This document shows, piece by piece, positions 25,270 through 40,037 of a DNA stretch of 64,000 nucleotides. This stretch comes from Entomortierella parvispora. Its lineage: Eukaryota > Mortierellomycota > Mortierellomycetes > Mortierellales > Mortierellaceae. Location of the stretch: contig OY752144.1 of assembly GCA_963573315.1 (NCBI GenBank), positions 1,606,501 to 1,670,500 of the forward strand, written 5' to 3'. Numbering within the stretch: position 1 is the first letter of the stretch; every line of letters begins with the position of its first letter. Under the pieces are notes generated by a model. It was not told the DNA's origin and searched no databases. It saw only the letters and a program-made list of their open reading frames with translations. The position numbers were made by a program, and so were the translations under genes.

Positions 25270-28200
25270 TCATGTATCCAGGGGCTCCTCGGCGCGTTCT
25301 TGCAGATCTCGCAGATCTCGAAAGAGCTCAGAAACGATCGCACACTGATCCAGCTCTTCGGCAGACTCAAACATGGAGAGCATCTCTGGGTTCGGCAACC
25401 TTCTTTTACAGCGCTCCATTCTCTCTTGCCAAATCGTCTCGGCGTGCAGAGTCGCCGCGAGGTTGGAAGAATTGGGCGAGCTTGGTGTTCCTTGTGTCGA
25501 CTGCACAGCTGCTGATCCTCCAAAAGGCGTCATTGGATGCAGCAGAGGAGACACAGTCGAAGAGGACGGTGCAGACGAAGGAGTAGTCGAGAAAAGACTG
25601 GTAAAAGAGTTCAATCTAGTCGAGGTTGCAGTTCTTCTTGCAGGCAGAGGAGGGGGAGGGGATAGATATGGCCGATCCTCGTTATCGTCATCATCGTCAT
25701 TGGCGTCAACAGATGGGGGCTCTTGGGGCTCAGTATCGGCTATAACATCCTCTTCCGACTCGTGTTCGTTTTGGTCTCCAAGGAACAGGCCGTCTTGATC
25801 CAAGCTAGTAGAGGTGTAACTGCCGACCGCTGGGAAGGGATAGGCCTGATATCGAGTTGAGGACTCCTCCGTCGCTGACACTGTCCAAGACATGGTGAGC
25901 GATGACGACAGAGGCGATCCAGGAGACATGCTTCCTCTCCTCCTCCGAAAACCCGCCCATCCGCTCTTCCTGCCTTTATCTGTGATGTTGATAGCATCAG
26001 AACCGACAGGGCTGGTTGCGTTTTTAGAGTTCTCAACTTCGGAAAGGGAGCTGCTGGAGCTATTGCCTTTAGAAAGATTGGATAGGAGATTGGTTGCCGA
26101 GGACGACTTCCTCCTGAACGCCAACGTCGACTGGTTCATAATTGCCCTAAAGTTCATTGTTGCTCCTAATTCTCCTGATGCTGTATCACCAGGCACTTGC
26201 TTCGAGAACGGATGAGGAGGAGATTCATTCGAGACCGACACCAAAGAAGCCTGGGGAGACAGCGAGTTTGAATGCAGAGAAGATGAGGTGGAGGCCCTAG
26301 TCCTTGAGAACAAATGTCTGGGGCTCCTCATAGGAGACGAAGGGGATGAAGATGACGAGGTTCTGTGTTGCTGGCTCTGCTGCTGAATCGGAATGTTTGT
26401 TACATCTAAAGGTCCACTTGGCTCCATCATTGGCCCAAGTGAACCTTCTTCGTCGCCTACTAATGTCGCGTATATCTTTGTTGGCGATGACGACCTGGTT
26501 ATGGTTGGAGTGATAGCATCCTTGACGCTTCCGATGGTTGCGCTTGTATCGCTTATGGTACTGTTCCCGCTTCCTCGACGACCCGCAAAGAAATTAGTGA
26601 TGCCACTTGCAACTGAAGGGCCGCCGCTTGTGAATCCACTTGGTCCGTTCTGGTTATTCTTGTTGCCAGAAATGAGAAGCAACGACGAGAAGGAGCGACT
26701 CATAAGTGAAGGCGATGTCCTTGTGGAAGATGGCTGGGATTGCTGGTAGGACCGTTGGTCTGAATCGAGCTCCGTCTCCTGTTCGACTGGTGCCGATCCA
26801 GGCTGACTCTGAGCCGTCACCTCGGCGGCTCTGGATCGAGATTTAGACAGGTCCCGAATGAAAATCTTGACGACTTGATTAGGGTGCTCCAGTGCCATTT
26901 CGGTATATCTAAGTCCACAATGAAACTCTCAAATGTCAGTTTGATAATATTTTTCAACAAACCCTTGCCATGCAGCAAAGCAGCTACACCAGTTACGTAC
27001 ATCTCCATATCGATTTCACCGCTGTCGCCAATTAGAATAAACTTTCGGTCAGGAAAATCCATTAGAAGCTCTCGGATACTTCGGCGCTTGTGCTCCCCAG
27101 GTGGTGTTCTTGCAAAGTAGGTCTTGAGCATGCTGTCATGCAATCTCAAGTGAGCTGATCCAGGTGGAAACATATGAGTGTGGAAAAACTCTAGTAGACT
27201 TGGAATCAGCTGCCATGGCGAATTCGATACGTAATGGATTGCCGCCCCTCGCTCCCACCAACGCTTGTAAACGGTGGCCATGCCAGGCACTTCTTGCATG
27301 GCTCGTAAAAATGTGTTTCGGAGAATGACGCGCGCTCCTGCTGTGACGTTAGTCTCTTTGATCGTGTCATCAATATCCGAGATGACCGATATACCTTCGG
27401 GGTCTATCAGGTTCACAATTCCGTGACTAAGCTTATGCATCCCTTCGTGTTGTCCCTGTAGGCGCAAAAATTTCGGAGGTCGTCCGTTCGATGAACTACC
27501 CGCTGTAGAGTTGGCTGCGAGAGCTTGAACCTCCTCATGGCTAACTCTGAGGGTGCCACCGAAATGTCCTCCCGGCCTTGATGAGACATGGACTGTCGGG
27601 AAAATGCCGCCTCCCAAGTCTTCGAGCACAGTCATAGACTGCGGTTCCACATTTTGGTCGGGCCCTGTTCTTTTCTCTTCGCCAAACCATCTGTCAAGAC
27701 CTGAGTGAGCATGACGCGTGGCTGAGTTAGGAGCGTGAGTAGAATCGCCATCCGCCATCAACTCAGAGATATTTCTGTCCAAAGCACCACTTTGGAGTAT
27801 TCCTGTGAGACGCTGCTTGTGTCCTGCTTCGGGCAAGCCCCTCCCATAACTCTCCGAGCCAATTGCTACCTCGGAAGTCGGTTTGTACCGCCTTATCACA
27901 TTCTTCACCAACGTTGCTGCCCCTTTTCCGAAACGGACAGGGAAGGCCCTCTCGTTTTCCAACTGAGATAATGGGATCTCCGTGCCGGTTCGATATCGGG
28001 CAGTCTTTTCCACTGTTTCTAGAGCCACAACACCTATCTTGTCACTCTCTCCTTGGTCGTGATAGGTGGCCTCGATCGCGGTCTCCTGTGTGAGCTTTAC
28101 AGTCTTCTGAATTGTCAACGAGCCAGCTTTTTCCACCTCAGGGCTATCATCCTCCTCTTCATCTAATTCTTCCAACAATGACGGATTGTGTTCCGTAGAC

Positions 28201-29703
28201 ATGGAAGCAACAACAATCTCGCCGTCTTGGTCAGACACAAGTAGACCTCCAAGCTCCAGTGACCTTCGAAACATCTCACGTTCCTGTTTCTCTGCTTCCG
28301 ACGTTACGACTTCAAGTTCTGCTTGCGCCAGCGCAGCAGAGATATTACTGTCCAAAGTGTGGCCTTCAAGATCTTGCTTCAGAAAATCGACCACTGTCTC
28401 GGACTGCTCGGCACCATTATTAGTTCTACTGATGACGTTCTCTCCTCTATCCGCGAGCAATTCATTATCGACGGACTCTGTGGCCGGTGTGTCGCTCTCT
28501 GCAATTTCCATGTGATTTGTAGACGCCACACCAACACATTGGATTGAAAACTTGGCGCCTTGGGTATTGCTTGCCAGGAACATCCCGATCCTAGAGTCCA
28601 AGATTTCATGGACCTCATTATCCTTGGTCACACCCGCAATCTTGCGTGCCATACCTAGAGTGTACAAATGTTTCAAAAATGTTCAGTCAAAATTGCAATC
28701 CAGCAGCATTGGCCCGGTCCTTTTATTCCGGACCCGCGTGCTCTCGCTTTGCAAGGAACGAGTGCGATTCGTCAACAGATGGCTCCCAGAGCACGTTTGG
28801 GAAGTTAATTTTAATCAACCCTCTGTCTGTGGCACCATTGCGAAAATCTTCTTTCAACCTACTCATGACAAGTCGGGTCCTTCTGTTGGACCGTTTTGAA
28901 AATGCCCAGCCCTTCACGCGGATATTCCAGTCGAGGGGGTCTTTTGAACCTACAAAATGTGGCAATGAGAGGAGATGACAACATGATCAGTCCTGCAAAA
29001 AATACACAGATCAGGAGGAAACACCGAAACGCTGTGGTCACTCCGTGACCCCTACAGAAGTGGGAGAATCGACAGGCAGGGGTGGGTCCTGTCTTCAATA
29101 ATGCCACTGATTCATACCTGACCGGGAGTGCCGAGTGGCATAAGTGGGAAACAGCAAACAATGCTGAGCAACATCGGAAGCTGCTGCCTCTGCATCTCCT
29201 GCCTCTGGCGATCCGTTGGTGCCTCCCTGCTCGAAATCATTCGACTGATCCTCTAGACTCGAAGAGGGAACAAAAGTTGGGCGCGGCGTGGATCGAAATG
29301 GCAACGGCGGTGCTGAGGAGGATTGAGTCGTCATTGACGGTCCAGATCCAGCTCTTGATGATACGGAAGACTGGGACAATGATGCCGCCATCACTGTGGA
29401 CTGGTAGTAACCGTTATGGGAAGATAATGGAGAAGGCGCCTGGTGTGCTGACGATGAAGACGAGGAGATCGATAGAGAAGAGGTATCTGCAAAAGGGAGG
29501 ATCTGTCGATGTGGAAGACGCGGGGCTGAGGGTGTAGCCAGAGGAGGGCCAGCCTCCAAGGAAAAGTCTTTGTCGTGAGCGTGAGCTGACGTGGGGGCTA
29601 CGACGGACACTGCGCCGACAGTCGCGCCTTCGCCTGGGCCTTGCGGTGCAGACATGGCGCAGTGGTATCGATATTGGGACGAGCGTGTAGGATGTGGATC
29701 CAT
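25270..29703 (-). CDS. APP1-type phosphatidate phosphatase (DUF2183)
   Basis: Exons 29703-29118, 28949-28863, 28654-27001 and 26908-25270 give 1321 aa. The splice of exon 2 to 3 restores R-R-T-R-L-V-M-S-M-A-R-K-I-A-G-V-T, and the last splice G-D-S-G-E-I-D-M-E-I-Y-T-E-M-A. The catalytic motif is D-I-D-D-T-I-K (about residue 650), a HAD-like DxDxT/V, followed by Y-V-S-N-S-P-W-Q-L and K-F-I-L-I-G-D-S-G-E. Yeast App1 is a Mg2+-dependent phosphatidate phosphatase at cortical actin patches that helps endocytosis. The N-terminal APP1 domain (about 180-300) is separated from the catalytic domain by about 330 acidic disordered residues. A Ser-rich tail of about 540 residues follows it. ATG 29655 (M-S-A-P-Q) is an alternative start. 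Confidence 0.87.
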
Positions 29704-30120
29704 GTGTTAAGAAGCGAGGACGAGAAAAGGAAACAAGAGGATCGGATCCGAGCAGGGCCACAGGTTGGTGGCAAGGGGGGAAGAGATTCAGCTAGGGGTC
29801 CATGCGGCCTGATGGAGGGCAGGAGGAGGATGGAGATGAAGGAATGGAGGAGCGGGGGGGCAATTATAGAGAATTAGGAAGGAAGGAAGGAAGGAAGGAA
29901 GAAGAGAAGCAAAGAAGCAAAGCAAAGAAGCAAAGCAAAGAGGCACAGAAAAAAGGCAAAGGAGGAAAAAGGGACAGAACACAACAGCAGAGCGCACACT
30001 TGCTGCACCGCGAGAGACGAAGAAAACAACGAAAAATTGCTCGGATAACACTATTCAAGCTAAACTAAATATTATTTTACTTGACTTTGTCTTGTTTATT
30101 ACTCGCATAGGCTTATGCTC
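29704..30120. other. Intergenic APP1 promoter with GGAA repeats
   Basis: A 417-bp gap, strongly purine-rich on the plus strand, with GGAA units at 29877-29903 and AAGCAAAG units after that. It lies upstream of APP1 and downstream of CDC5. Nothing else seen. Confidence 0.6.
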
Positions 30121-32978
<2,858 letters not shown>

Positions 32979-33165
32979 GGTGGCAGGAAACGAAGAGGGG
33001 TTCGGGGCAGGTGGTAGTACGGGGAAGCGAGGTGAGTTGGCGAGCGATGCATTCTCAAGGCATGCACGATGTTGAAAAGGGCAGCAGACGATCTGCTGCC
33101 CCCCTCCAATCATCGTCACTGAAAAATGTTCATCGCATATGCTGCGATGCGCTTTTATTACTGTA

Positions 33166-36100
33166 CTAGGTCTTCCTCTGGCTCCTCTTCTTGGCTGGGT
33201 CTTCCTGCTCAATAGCTAAAGCGGCTGCCAGCCCATTTCTCGCCTGCTTTCCCAACGTGGCCTGATAATACTGCCAACCTCCACCGGACTCCAACACCTT
33301 GACCTGATCCGAGGACAGGCCGAGGTAACAAGGGTCGCAGAGTCGCTCCGCTTGGCCGTGACCGCTATCGGTCTTTCCCTTTCCACCGCGCCATCCGCCA
33401 CCCGTCTGCACAGTACTATCAGATTCACTCTGGGTCAGCTTTGGCTTTGTAGATTCTTCCTCGCCCACCAAGGAAGAAACATCTCCGTGACTTGAAGGCG
33501 ATGTTGGAGCTGAATGGATTGAAAGATCTGCAAGACGGCTCTCCATAGCCTTGGCTTCGCGTTCTGCTTGAAGACCGAGAAGGAAGAAAGGATCGATCTG
33601 CTTCTTGGTCAAACAGTCTGCGCAAACAATGCGATGACACTGCTGGCAGACATACTGACGATGACAAAGGTCACGAAAGAATAAAAGGTCAATGGTTGTA
33701 ACAGACACGCATCGCGTCAAAATTAAAGGCAAAAAAATTGGTCCTGAGTATCAGGGTTGTTACCTTCCACTTGAACAATCCAAACTCGGTCTTACACAGT
33801 CCACATGCCTTTGTCGAGTCGGTACTACTGCTTCCTGCAGAGACTAGTGATCGACGATTACTGCCTCTGGTATTGTCTTTGCATCCCAAGTCATTCTGGG
33901 CACTTGACGCGTCTTGGGGTCCAGACCCTACCCCCGACCGACTCTTCATCTAATCCGTAGGAAAACAGAGAGTAGTGTTAAATATTCGGCCATCATTTTC
34001 CAAATCTTTCTGAGCTATACAGAAGACAGAGATTGACTTACGCGATTCAACCCGGCTTCAACAAAGCCTCGGACCATACCCGTGGCGCCTGCGGCAGTTG
34101 GGGTCTCAGGAGAGCAATCTTCGGATCGGATAAATACACCGTCTTGGCTATGGTAACTATCCCTATGATTGTTGTGATATGAAAACTCTGCTGTAGTGTC
34201 GCCTTCATCTTGGATGGATGGCAGGGGCTGAGGCTCTTGGATGATGGCTTCTTCAGGAAACATCGTCTCTATGCAATCGTCGCAAGCACGGCCCGTCTTC
34301 TCAGAATGAGAACCCTTCATGACGATGGACTATGTCATTCAAGGAAGAGAATGAGGCGCAGTCTGTTAGAATAATAAATCGTAAAATGTCAGTATAACAT
34401 CAAAACGGAACAAGAGACGTACTCGTGTTGAACAATCGTGGCAGACGACTTTTCCACAAACCCTGCAGTGATGCTTCCACCTCATGAGAGTTCCGAATTC
34501 CTCAAAGCAGATCATACATCGCGTCGCCGACTGATTTGGAACCCATACAGGAGCGTTATAGTTCTCGACAACTCTCAGCGGCTGCTGGTTCTTTTGGTTA
34601 GCACCGCTTGCTTGTGGGCTTGAATGGCTCGAATCCAATCCATTATGCCATCCTATAACCTCACTCGAGGCTGCTGATCCAATCTTATCAAGGTCTGGAT
34701 CCACACAGACATTACTGCCAAAAGACCTCGACTTTGATTCGACAAAGGCAAGTGTGGGTGACCAAAGTGTCTCTCTCCTTAACAATCCAGCACCGATGTT
34801 GGTTGCCGCGGCACTGATACTCTGGAATGGCGTGATCGTGATTTTGAGAGTCCTCTTGGCAGAGAGATAGTCAGCGGTGGCTCGACGGATGGCAGTCATC
34901 CAGTCCTGTTTTTCTCGCATTGTGTCTACATAGACCTGTGAGGACTTTTCAGGACTGATAATTTGGAATGCATGCTTGGTCGGGTCAGGATCGTCCGCGC
35001 CGATGACAGTACAGTTCTCGAGGCCCACCTTGCGATTCAACGCGAGTGCGGTATCCAGAGGGTTCAAACTCGGACTGGTCCAGAGAATACAATCGGAGAA
35101 GAGAAAGATTCTTCGGAGTTGGACATTCCTTCGACAAATCTTCCAGACCTCTCCTTTCTTCAAGAGGACGCGGCCGGGGATAACCAATGGTTCAGATAGA
35201 CCTGTGAGTTTGGATTGCAAATCCAACATTTCTCGAAACATCTCGTGCTGCCGGATGGTTTCGTTCACGAAACTAGCCGTGACTTCCATAGACTCGAACG
35301 CAGCTTGGAGCATACTGTGGTCAGGATGGTCGACAGGTGTGTGGCGCAATAGTCCTTCAAGTAGCATGCGGTATCGAGGGATTCTCTGAACCGGCAACAT
35401 TAGATAGGATTGAAAGCCCAGACTTTTGCATTCGGGCTTGAGTTCCATTGCCTAGTAGGGGCACATGGACCACGGAGCATGTTTAGTGAACATAAAGCAA
35501 GTTTGGAAAGATTGTCGTTCTGGGTGCTTACCTTGATAAAGTCAGCGAAACGCTCGTTGCTTTTCATGCAATCGGCAATGTGGGCCAGCGCGGTGGTATA
35601 TGTCTTGACATAGTTAGAGTACATCTTGAGGAATGGGGCCTTTCCATCCAGAGAAACAATCGCCAAAGAAACAGGAGCAAGGGTCAGTAGACGTAAGTAA
35701 CATAATGACATCTGACATCTTTTTCTGTTTGTGTCCTCGATTCAGTTTGACCTACAATTTCAATAAAGATGTCACCGACACACCAGTCCTCATCAAGGAC
35801 AAGGAGTTCCTCCTGTGTTCCGCCTTGACTCCCTGCAGTAACCAAAACCTGCTTCGACTTGTGGCCTCTTCCGTTTTTGTTATGCTCCATGTTCTCGCCT
35901 TGATGCCCATCCTCACGTTCCACAGGCGCTTCCTCTTCGTCACTTTCCCAACCTGTGGAGAAAGTGGCACCACAGATCCTGTTCTCAAGTTGCGTGAGCA
36001 GCAAAGTATTGATTTTCAAAATCTCTGAAAAGTTGGAAAAGATCTCCCCCACAGATTTTTTACTCAGCAAGGGCGCGACAGACGACGCCAGGGTTGAATT

Positions 36101-37792
36101 GGAACCAATGGTGGAGTTTGCGTAATAAGGAGGATGTGCGAAGGAAGTAGTGGTCGCAGAAGAATAGGGACCTGCAACACTCGCAAGGCTATTCATGGTG
36201 CCCATTCCGGAGAAGTTGTGGCTGGACGTGTAGGGGGCATTCAGTGGCTCGTAGAACAAAGTCTGAAGGATGATCAAACCATCAACATAGGACCTTTCCG
36301 TACGGAGAATTTCGAGGATGATTTTCTGCCGTTCTTCAGTCAAAGTCTTTGTGCGATGGATGGCTGTGGAAGAGAGTGTCGACTTTGGTAAAGATCCTCG
36401 GGTGAGGACAGTGTTTGAGGCAGAGGACGTGCTTGTGAATGAAGTCGTTGAGGAACGCTTCAAGGCAAGAGGCGACTTGCTATTATTCTTTGGCACTTTA
36501 GGCGCCACAGAACCAATTGTGGCGCTATGAGCTGGAAATAACGCGTCGGCAGCCGCTAATACGGGGGGATCGATTGAGTTACTGGACCCAAGAGAGAGAT
36601 CCAGGTTGGAAGCATTGGGGGTCGCAGCATAAAAGGGCTTGTTAGGGTCTTGACGCCCATGGCTTGGATGATAGTGTTCAAAGTTTGTAACGGAGGATGC
36701 ATTTGAAGGCGAGTAGAAAACATCATGTGTATCCTCGTCACCTGCAGCTGAGGCATCAAACTCATACTGTGAGTCAGCGTCATCCGTATCTGGGACGTCA
36801 TATAAACGCCAACCAGGTCGTAGAAGCGATAGTGGCATGGAGGCGTGTCTGGTCGCCTTTTCGGTCTTTAGAGCTGCCGGCTCTGGATCTGCGACATCAA
36901 CACCGTCAGGGAAACCATGTGAGGACGGTAGAGAAGAGGAGTAATCGCTGGAAGAATTTATAGACGACTGTGATCCAGATTGCGCGGGCATGTTAATCGG
37001 ATGACTGGTGCTTTGATCCGTAGATGTTGGAGTCGTCGCGCCAGTTTCAACTGCTTTTGGCGAGGGCGAGGGATCAATCAAGGCGCGAGTTGGTGGCGAA
37101 GACGTGACAGAGGATGAGGATGAGGACTCTGTGGATGGTCGTGCTGGGGATTGGAGATTGATTTTACCGCGAACTGGGGAAGCAGGTGAGGGGAAGACAG
37201 AGGAGGCATCTATCAAGTTGGGTGCGGACGCGTTCTGGTTCAAGGTCATCTTGTTGAGACGATCAATTTTTGTAAGTCTCGACCTTGCGCTCCCACTAAA
37301 GTTCCTGCGTTCCTTGGGGTTGGAGGCTGCTCGCGGAGGAACACTCAGCGAGACAGCCGAGGCCCAAGCTGAAGTGGATGTTGTGGAGGAGGAGGAAGAA
37401 ATTGATGATCGTGTGTTGGACGGACGTGGTGTTCGGGTCACGACAGAGGTCGTCTCAGGTAGCGAAGTCGATGGCGTAGCTCTGTTGGTAGGGACAAACC
37501 AGGACTGGCGAATAGAAGGGGATGCAGATAATCGGCCGCCAGGGGCCTGGCCTGGCTGCCGAATGCGCTGGTGGATGTTGTAGGGCTGTTGCAGGTCGTG
37601 GTGGCGTTGAACAGGTGGAGGGTGTGAAGAGCGAGGAGGCGAGGAAGCAGGTGAAGCTGTGGAAGCAGAGCCAGAGGCAGGGGATCCATCAGTGAAGATA
37701 GAGGCGACCGACATGGCATCTGAGGCGCCAGGCTCCTCTGTTGCCATTGCTCTCACCATACCGTCGAACGTCTGTGCGCCTTTGTTTGCCAT
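33166..37792 (-). CDS. RhoGEF (DH) - PH - double FYVE-type zinc finger protein
   Basis: Exons 37792-35756, 35639-35532, 35451-34423, 34329-34042, 33949-33764 and 33654-33166 give 1378 aa. All five introns are in phase 0. The first 480 residues are Ser/Thr/Pro-rich. The DH domain starts at about 490 (I-L-R-T-E-R-S-Y-V-D-G-L), carries a long insert, then D-I-F-I-E-I-A-P-F-L-K-M-Y and the P-V-Q-R-I-P-R-Y-R-M-L-L signature (about 735-750). A PH domain follows (about 790-900). FYVE 1 has C-M-I-C, R-W-K-H-H-C-R-V-C-G and C-D-D-C (about 1020-1080). A second, incomplete finger (A-C-G-L-C, Y-V-C-Q-Q-C-H, C-A-D-C, C-D-P-C) spans about 1200-1325 and lacks the HHCR core. Probable role: Rho/Cdc42 exchange factor at PI3P membranes, like FGD proteins. 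Confidence 0.87.
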
Positions 37793-38743
37793 GCCTCACT
37801 TCAGATGTGATTCTTGAAGAGGAGCCTTGCAATCACGACAAAGGTATGGCGCGAGGACGAAGAGATCAATCACAGTGTATATATGTCGAGTGGGAGAAAA
37901 CAAATACGGGGTGGGATGAAGAGCAGGAAAGAAGTGAGGGAGGTCACTGTCTGGGATGTGATGTAAATGAGGGTGCAAGTTGCAGTCGCTGTGTGAGGAT
38001 GAGAGAGACAAGTGGGCGAAGAGGAAGAGTTGCGAACAAAAGAGTGGAGGTGAAGGAGAAGAACAAAGAGAGCGAGGCACAAACAAGACGGTGGTGAAAG
38101 CCAAAGAGGGGAAATTTGCCCCCAAAAGGAGTCAGCAGGTGGTGGCAGGGTGTCGAGAGCGCAGAAGGCAACAGACATTTTTGACGTAGTGTGGAGTTGA
38201 CTTGGAAGGATGACCTTCGCTTCGAGAATAGAGTCCAACGCAGCAGACCTGCTAACACGACACAGCCATGGGCCTGACAATGAATGGAGCAAGGAAAAAA
38301 AACGACCATATCACTTCCGAGGGGGGTCGGTGGACGATGTCCCTGGTTTACTGTTGACTCTCTGCAGCAACTCGTGGTCGCAGCGAAATAAAATAAAAAG
38401 GAGTCGATCATTGCATCACGAGTGATCCGCGGTCAAGGCAAAGGGTGGTTAGTGGTCATGGATCTTTGCCCCCTGAAATCGCTGCGGCTGCCACTCACTC
38501 TTTGGCCGGAATGGCCAAGGCCCGATGGCTGCTGTTACAAAGGTGATGACGGCATCGGTTGGCTGCCGGAACTCAATTATCCGCCTTTGGTCCGCCCCTG
38601 ATCTCCTTCGCACTCAACGGTCAAAGGGGCATGGATGGCGGTGCTTCCACAAGCCGATCCATACCAGACGTTCGAGTCTGCCATCAGTTCATTCTGGACC
38701 AATTTCAAACGTCCCGTCTTTATTATTGCAGTATCACATCTGC
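37793..38743. other. Intergenic region upstream of the RhoGEF gene
   Basis: 951 bp holding the RhoGEF promoter on its left. A purine-rich stretch covers 37920-38060. No conserved ORF or RNA was recognised. Confidence 0.4.
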
Positions 38744-39592
38744 CTAGCGATAAGCAACTTCGTCCCATCGAGACAGTCGATCTAGAGTCTCGAACCAAGG
38801 ATCATGGTTTGCTGGTTCCAGAGAGTTTTGACTAAATGTCCTTGAGAGAAGTCTCTTTCGTTCCAAGGCTGCAGTTCTCTTCCCACACACTGCTGCTGCC
38901 CACTCTTCAAGGCCCGCTTCCCCCAGGTCCTCTTGGATCCTGCTTTCTGCCTCGAGTGAAAGCTGCTCACGAGAGCTGTTCCCAGAACCGACGCCTATTG
39001 TTGATAACCTTTGTGCAAGCGATCTGGGGTTGGCTAATGGAGATGAGTCCAATGCAGTCTCTGAGGATGATGTGGCAGCAGGCTCTTCTGGAGTTCCGGT
39101 GGCGGTAATAAAGTCAATGCAGTCAAACCCAAGGGAGCACAAAGCATGAGGGAGTCGGCCACCCTGAGGACTTGTCATCGCTGCTGATAGCTGCGCCGAT
39201 TCCTGGCCTCTGTTCCTATGGTTCCATCCTATCGTGCTTGGCAATGCCGCTAGCTGAGCATTCTCGGTTTTTGAATATACGGTGGCTCCTGAGGAAATGG
39301 CGGGCTCACTGACCTCCTTGGAAGGCACAGACAAAGTTTTGGACCCTTGTGGTCTCGATTGATATCTGTTGCTGTCAGAATGGTCGATCCTTGGCTCCAA
39401 GAGTTCGTTCCCGAATGGTGAGCTTGATCGCTCCTCTGAGATCTGGGATGAAAGTAGGGCATCCCAGCAACAGTCTTCGTCTTTAGGGTAGAGGGAGCAA
39501 AGGCCCCTGGAGTATGTGGTGAGCCATGGTCCGTCGGTCGAATCTTTCGCTACAGTTGGTGTTGCGTCAAAGCGGCTGTTTATGGATGCCAT
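38744..39592 (-). CDS. Hypothetical protein, 282 aa
   Basis: A single open frame from the ATG at 39592 to 38744. I do not recognise a domain. The protein is Ser/Pro-rich in the first half (with W-D-A-L-L-S-S, R-I-D-H-S-D), then has a more ordered part with F-D-C-I-D-F-I-T-A-T-G and a charged C-terminal segment (E-E-W-A-A-A-V-C-G-K-R-T-A-A-L-E-R-K-R-L-L-S-R). The frame stays open upstream to 39841, but the region before 39592 does not look coding. It shares a 445-bp divergent promoter with pirin C. Real coding is likely but not certain. Confidence 0.5.
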   Translation of the reverse strand: MASINSRFDATPTVAKDSTDGPWLTTYSRGLCSLYPKDEDCCWDALLSSQISEERSSSPFGNELLEPRIDHSDSNRYQSRPQGSKTLSVPSKEVSEPAISSGATVYSKTENAQLAALPSTIGWNHRNRGQESAQLSAAMTSPQGGRLPHALCSLGFDCIDFITATGTPEEPAATSSSETALDSSPLANPRSLAQRLSTIGVGSGNSSREQLSLEAESRIQEDLGEAGLEEWAAAVCGKRTAALERKRLLSRTFSQNSLEPANHDPWFETLDRLSRWDEVAYR

Positions 39593-40037
39593 TTGCCTGC
39601 CTTTGCTTTTTGAAGTTGGTGGACGATGGCGGGGTGAAGGAGAGCAGGATGTTGTAGGAGAGTGCGAGATATTCAAGAAAAGCTGGGGCAAGAGGGGACA
39701 AGGAATCAGCAACGCCCCCAATGGTTTTTTGTCTTGCCATCCCGCGCAAGTGGCGGGGACGGTTTCGACAGTCGCTCCTACGATGCGTGGTTGGTCGCGT
39801 TTTTGTCTTTGCCCCAGCCGAACAACGCGCCCCCAAGCCACCGTTTGACACTGTCAAGAGGGTGGCTTAAAAAGGAACTTCTCTTGCGTGAATCAGCAAA
39901 TTGGTAAAAAGGTTTCTATGAGTGCCAGGGCAAACACCTGTCCTTCTTCAACACCTGCCGCTTCCTTTTCAACCCTTCATCATCATCCCAATCCCCCACC
40001 CCTACCAAAGAAAAAAAAAGGAAAAAAACCCGTCAGG
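39593..40037. promoter_or_regulatory. Divergent promoter region hypothetical / pirin C
   Basis: 445 bp between two divergent ATGs. It does not contain the dyad or the 213-bp 5' flank shared by pirin A and B, so copy C is likely controlled differently. Confidence 0.5.
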
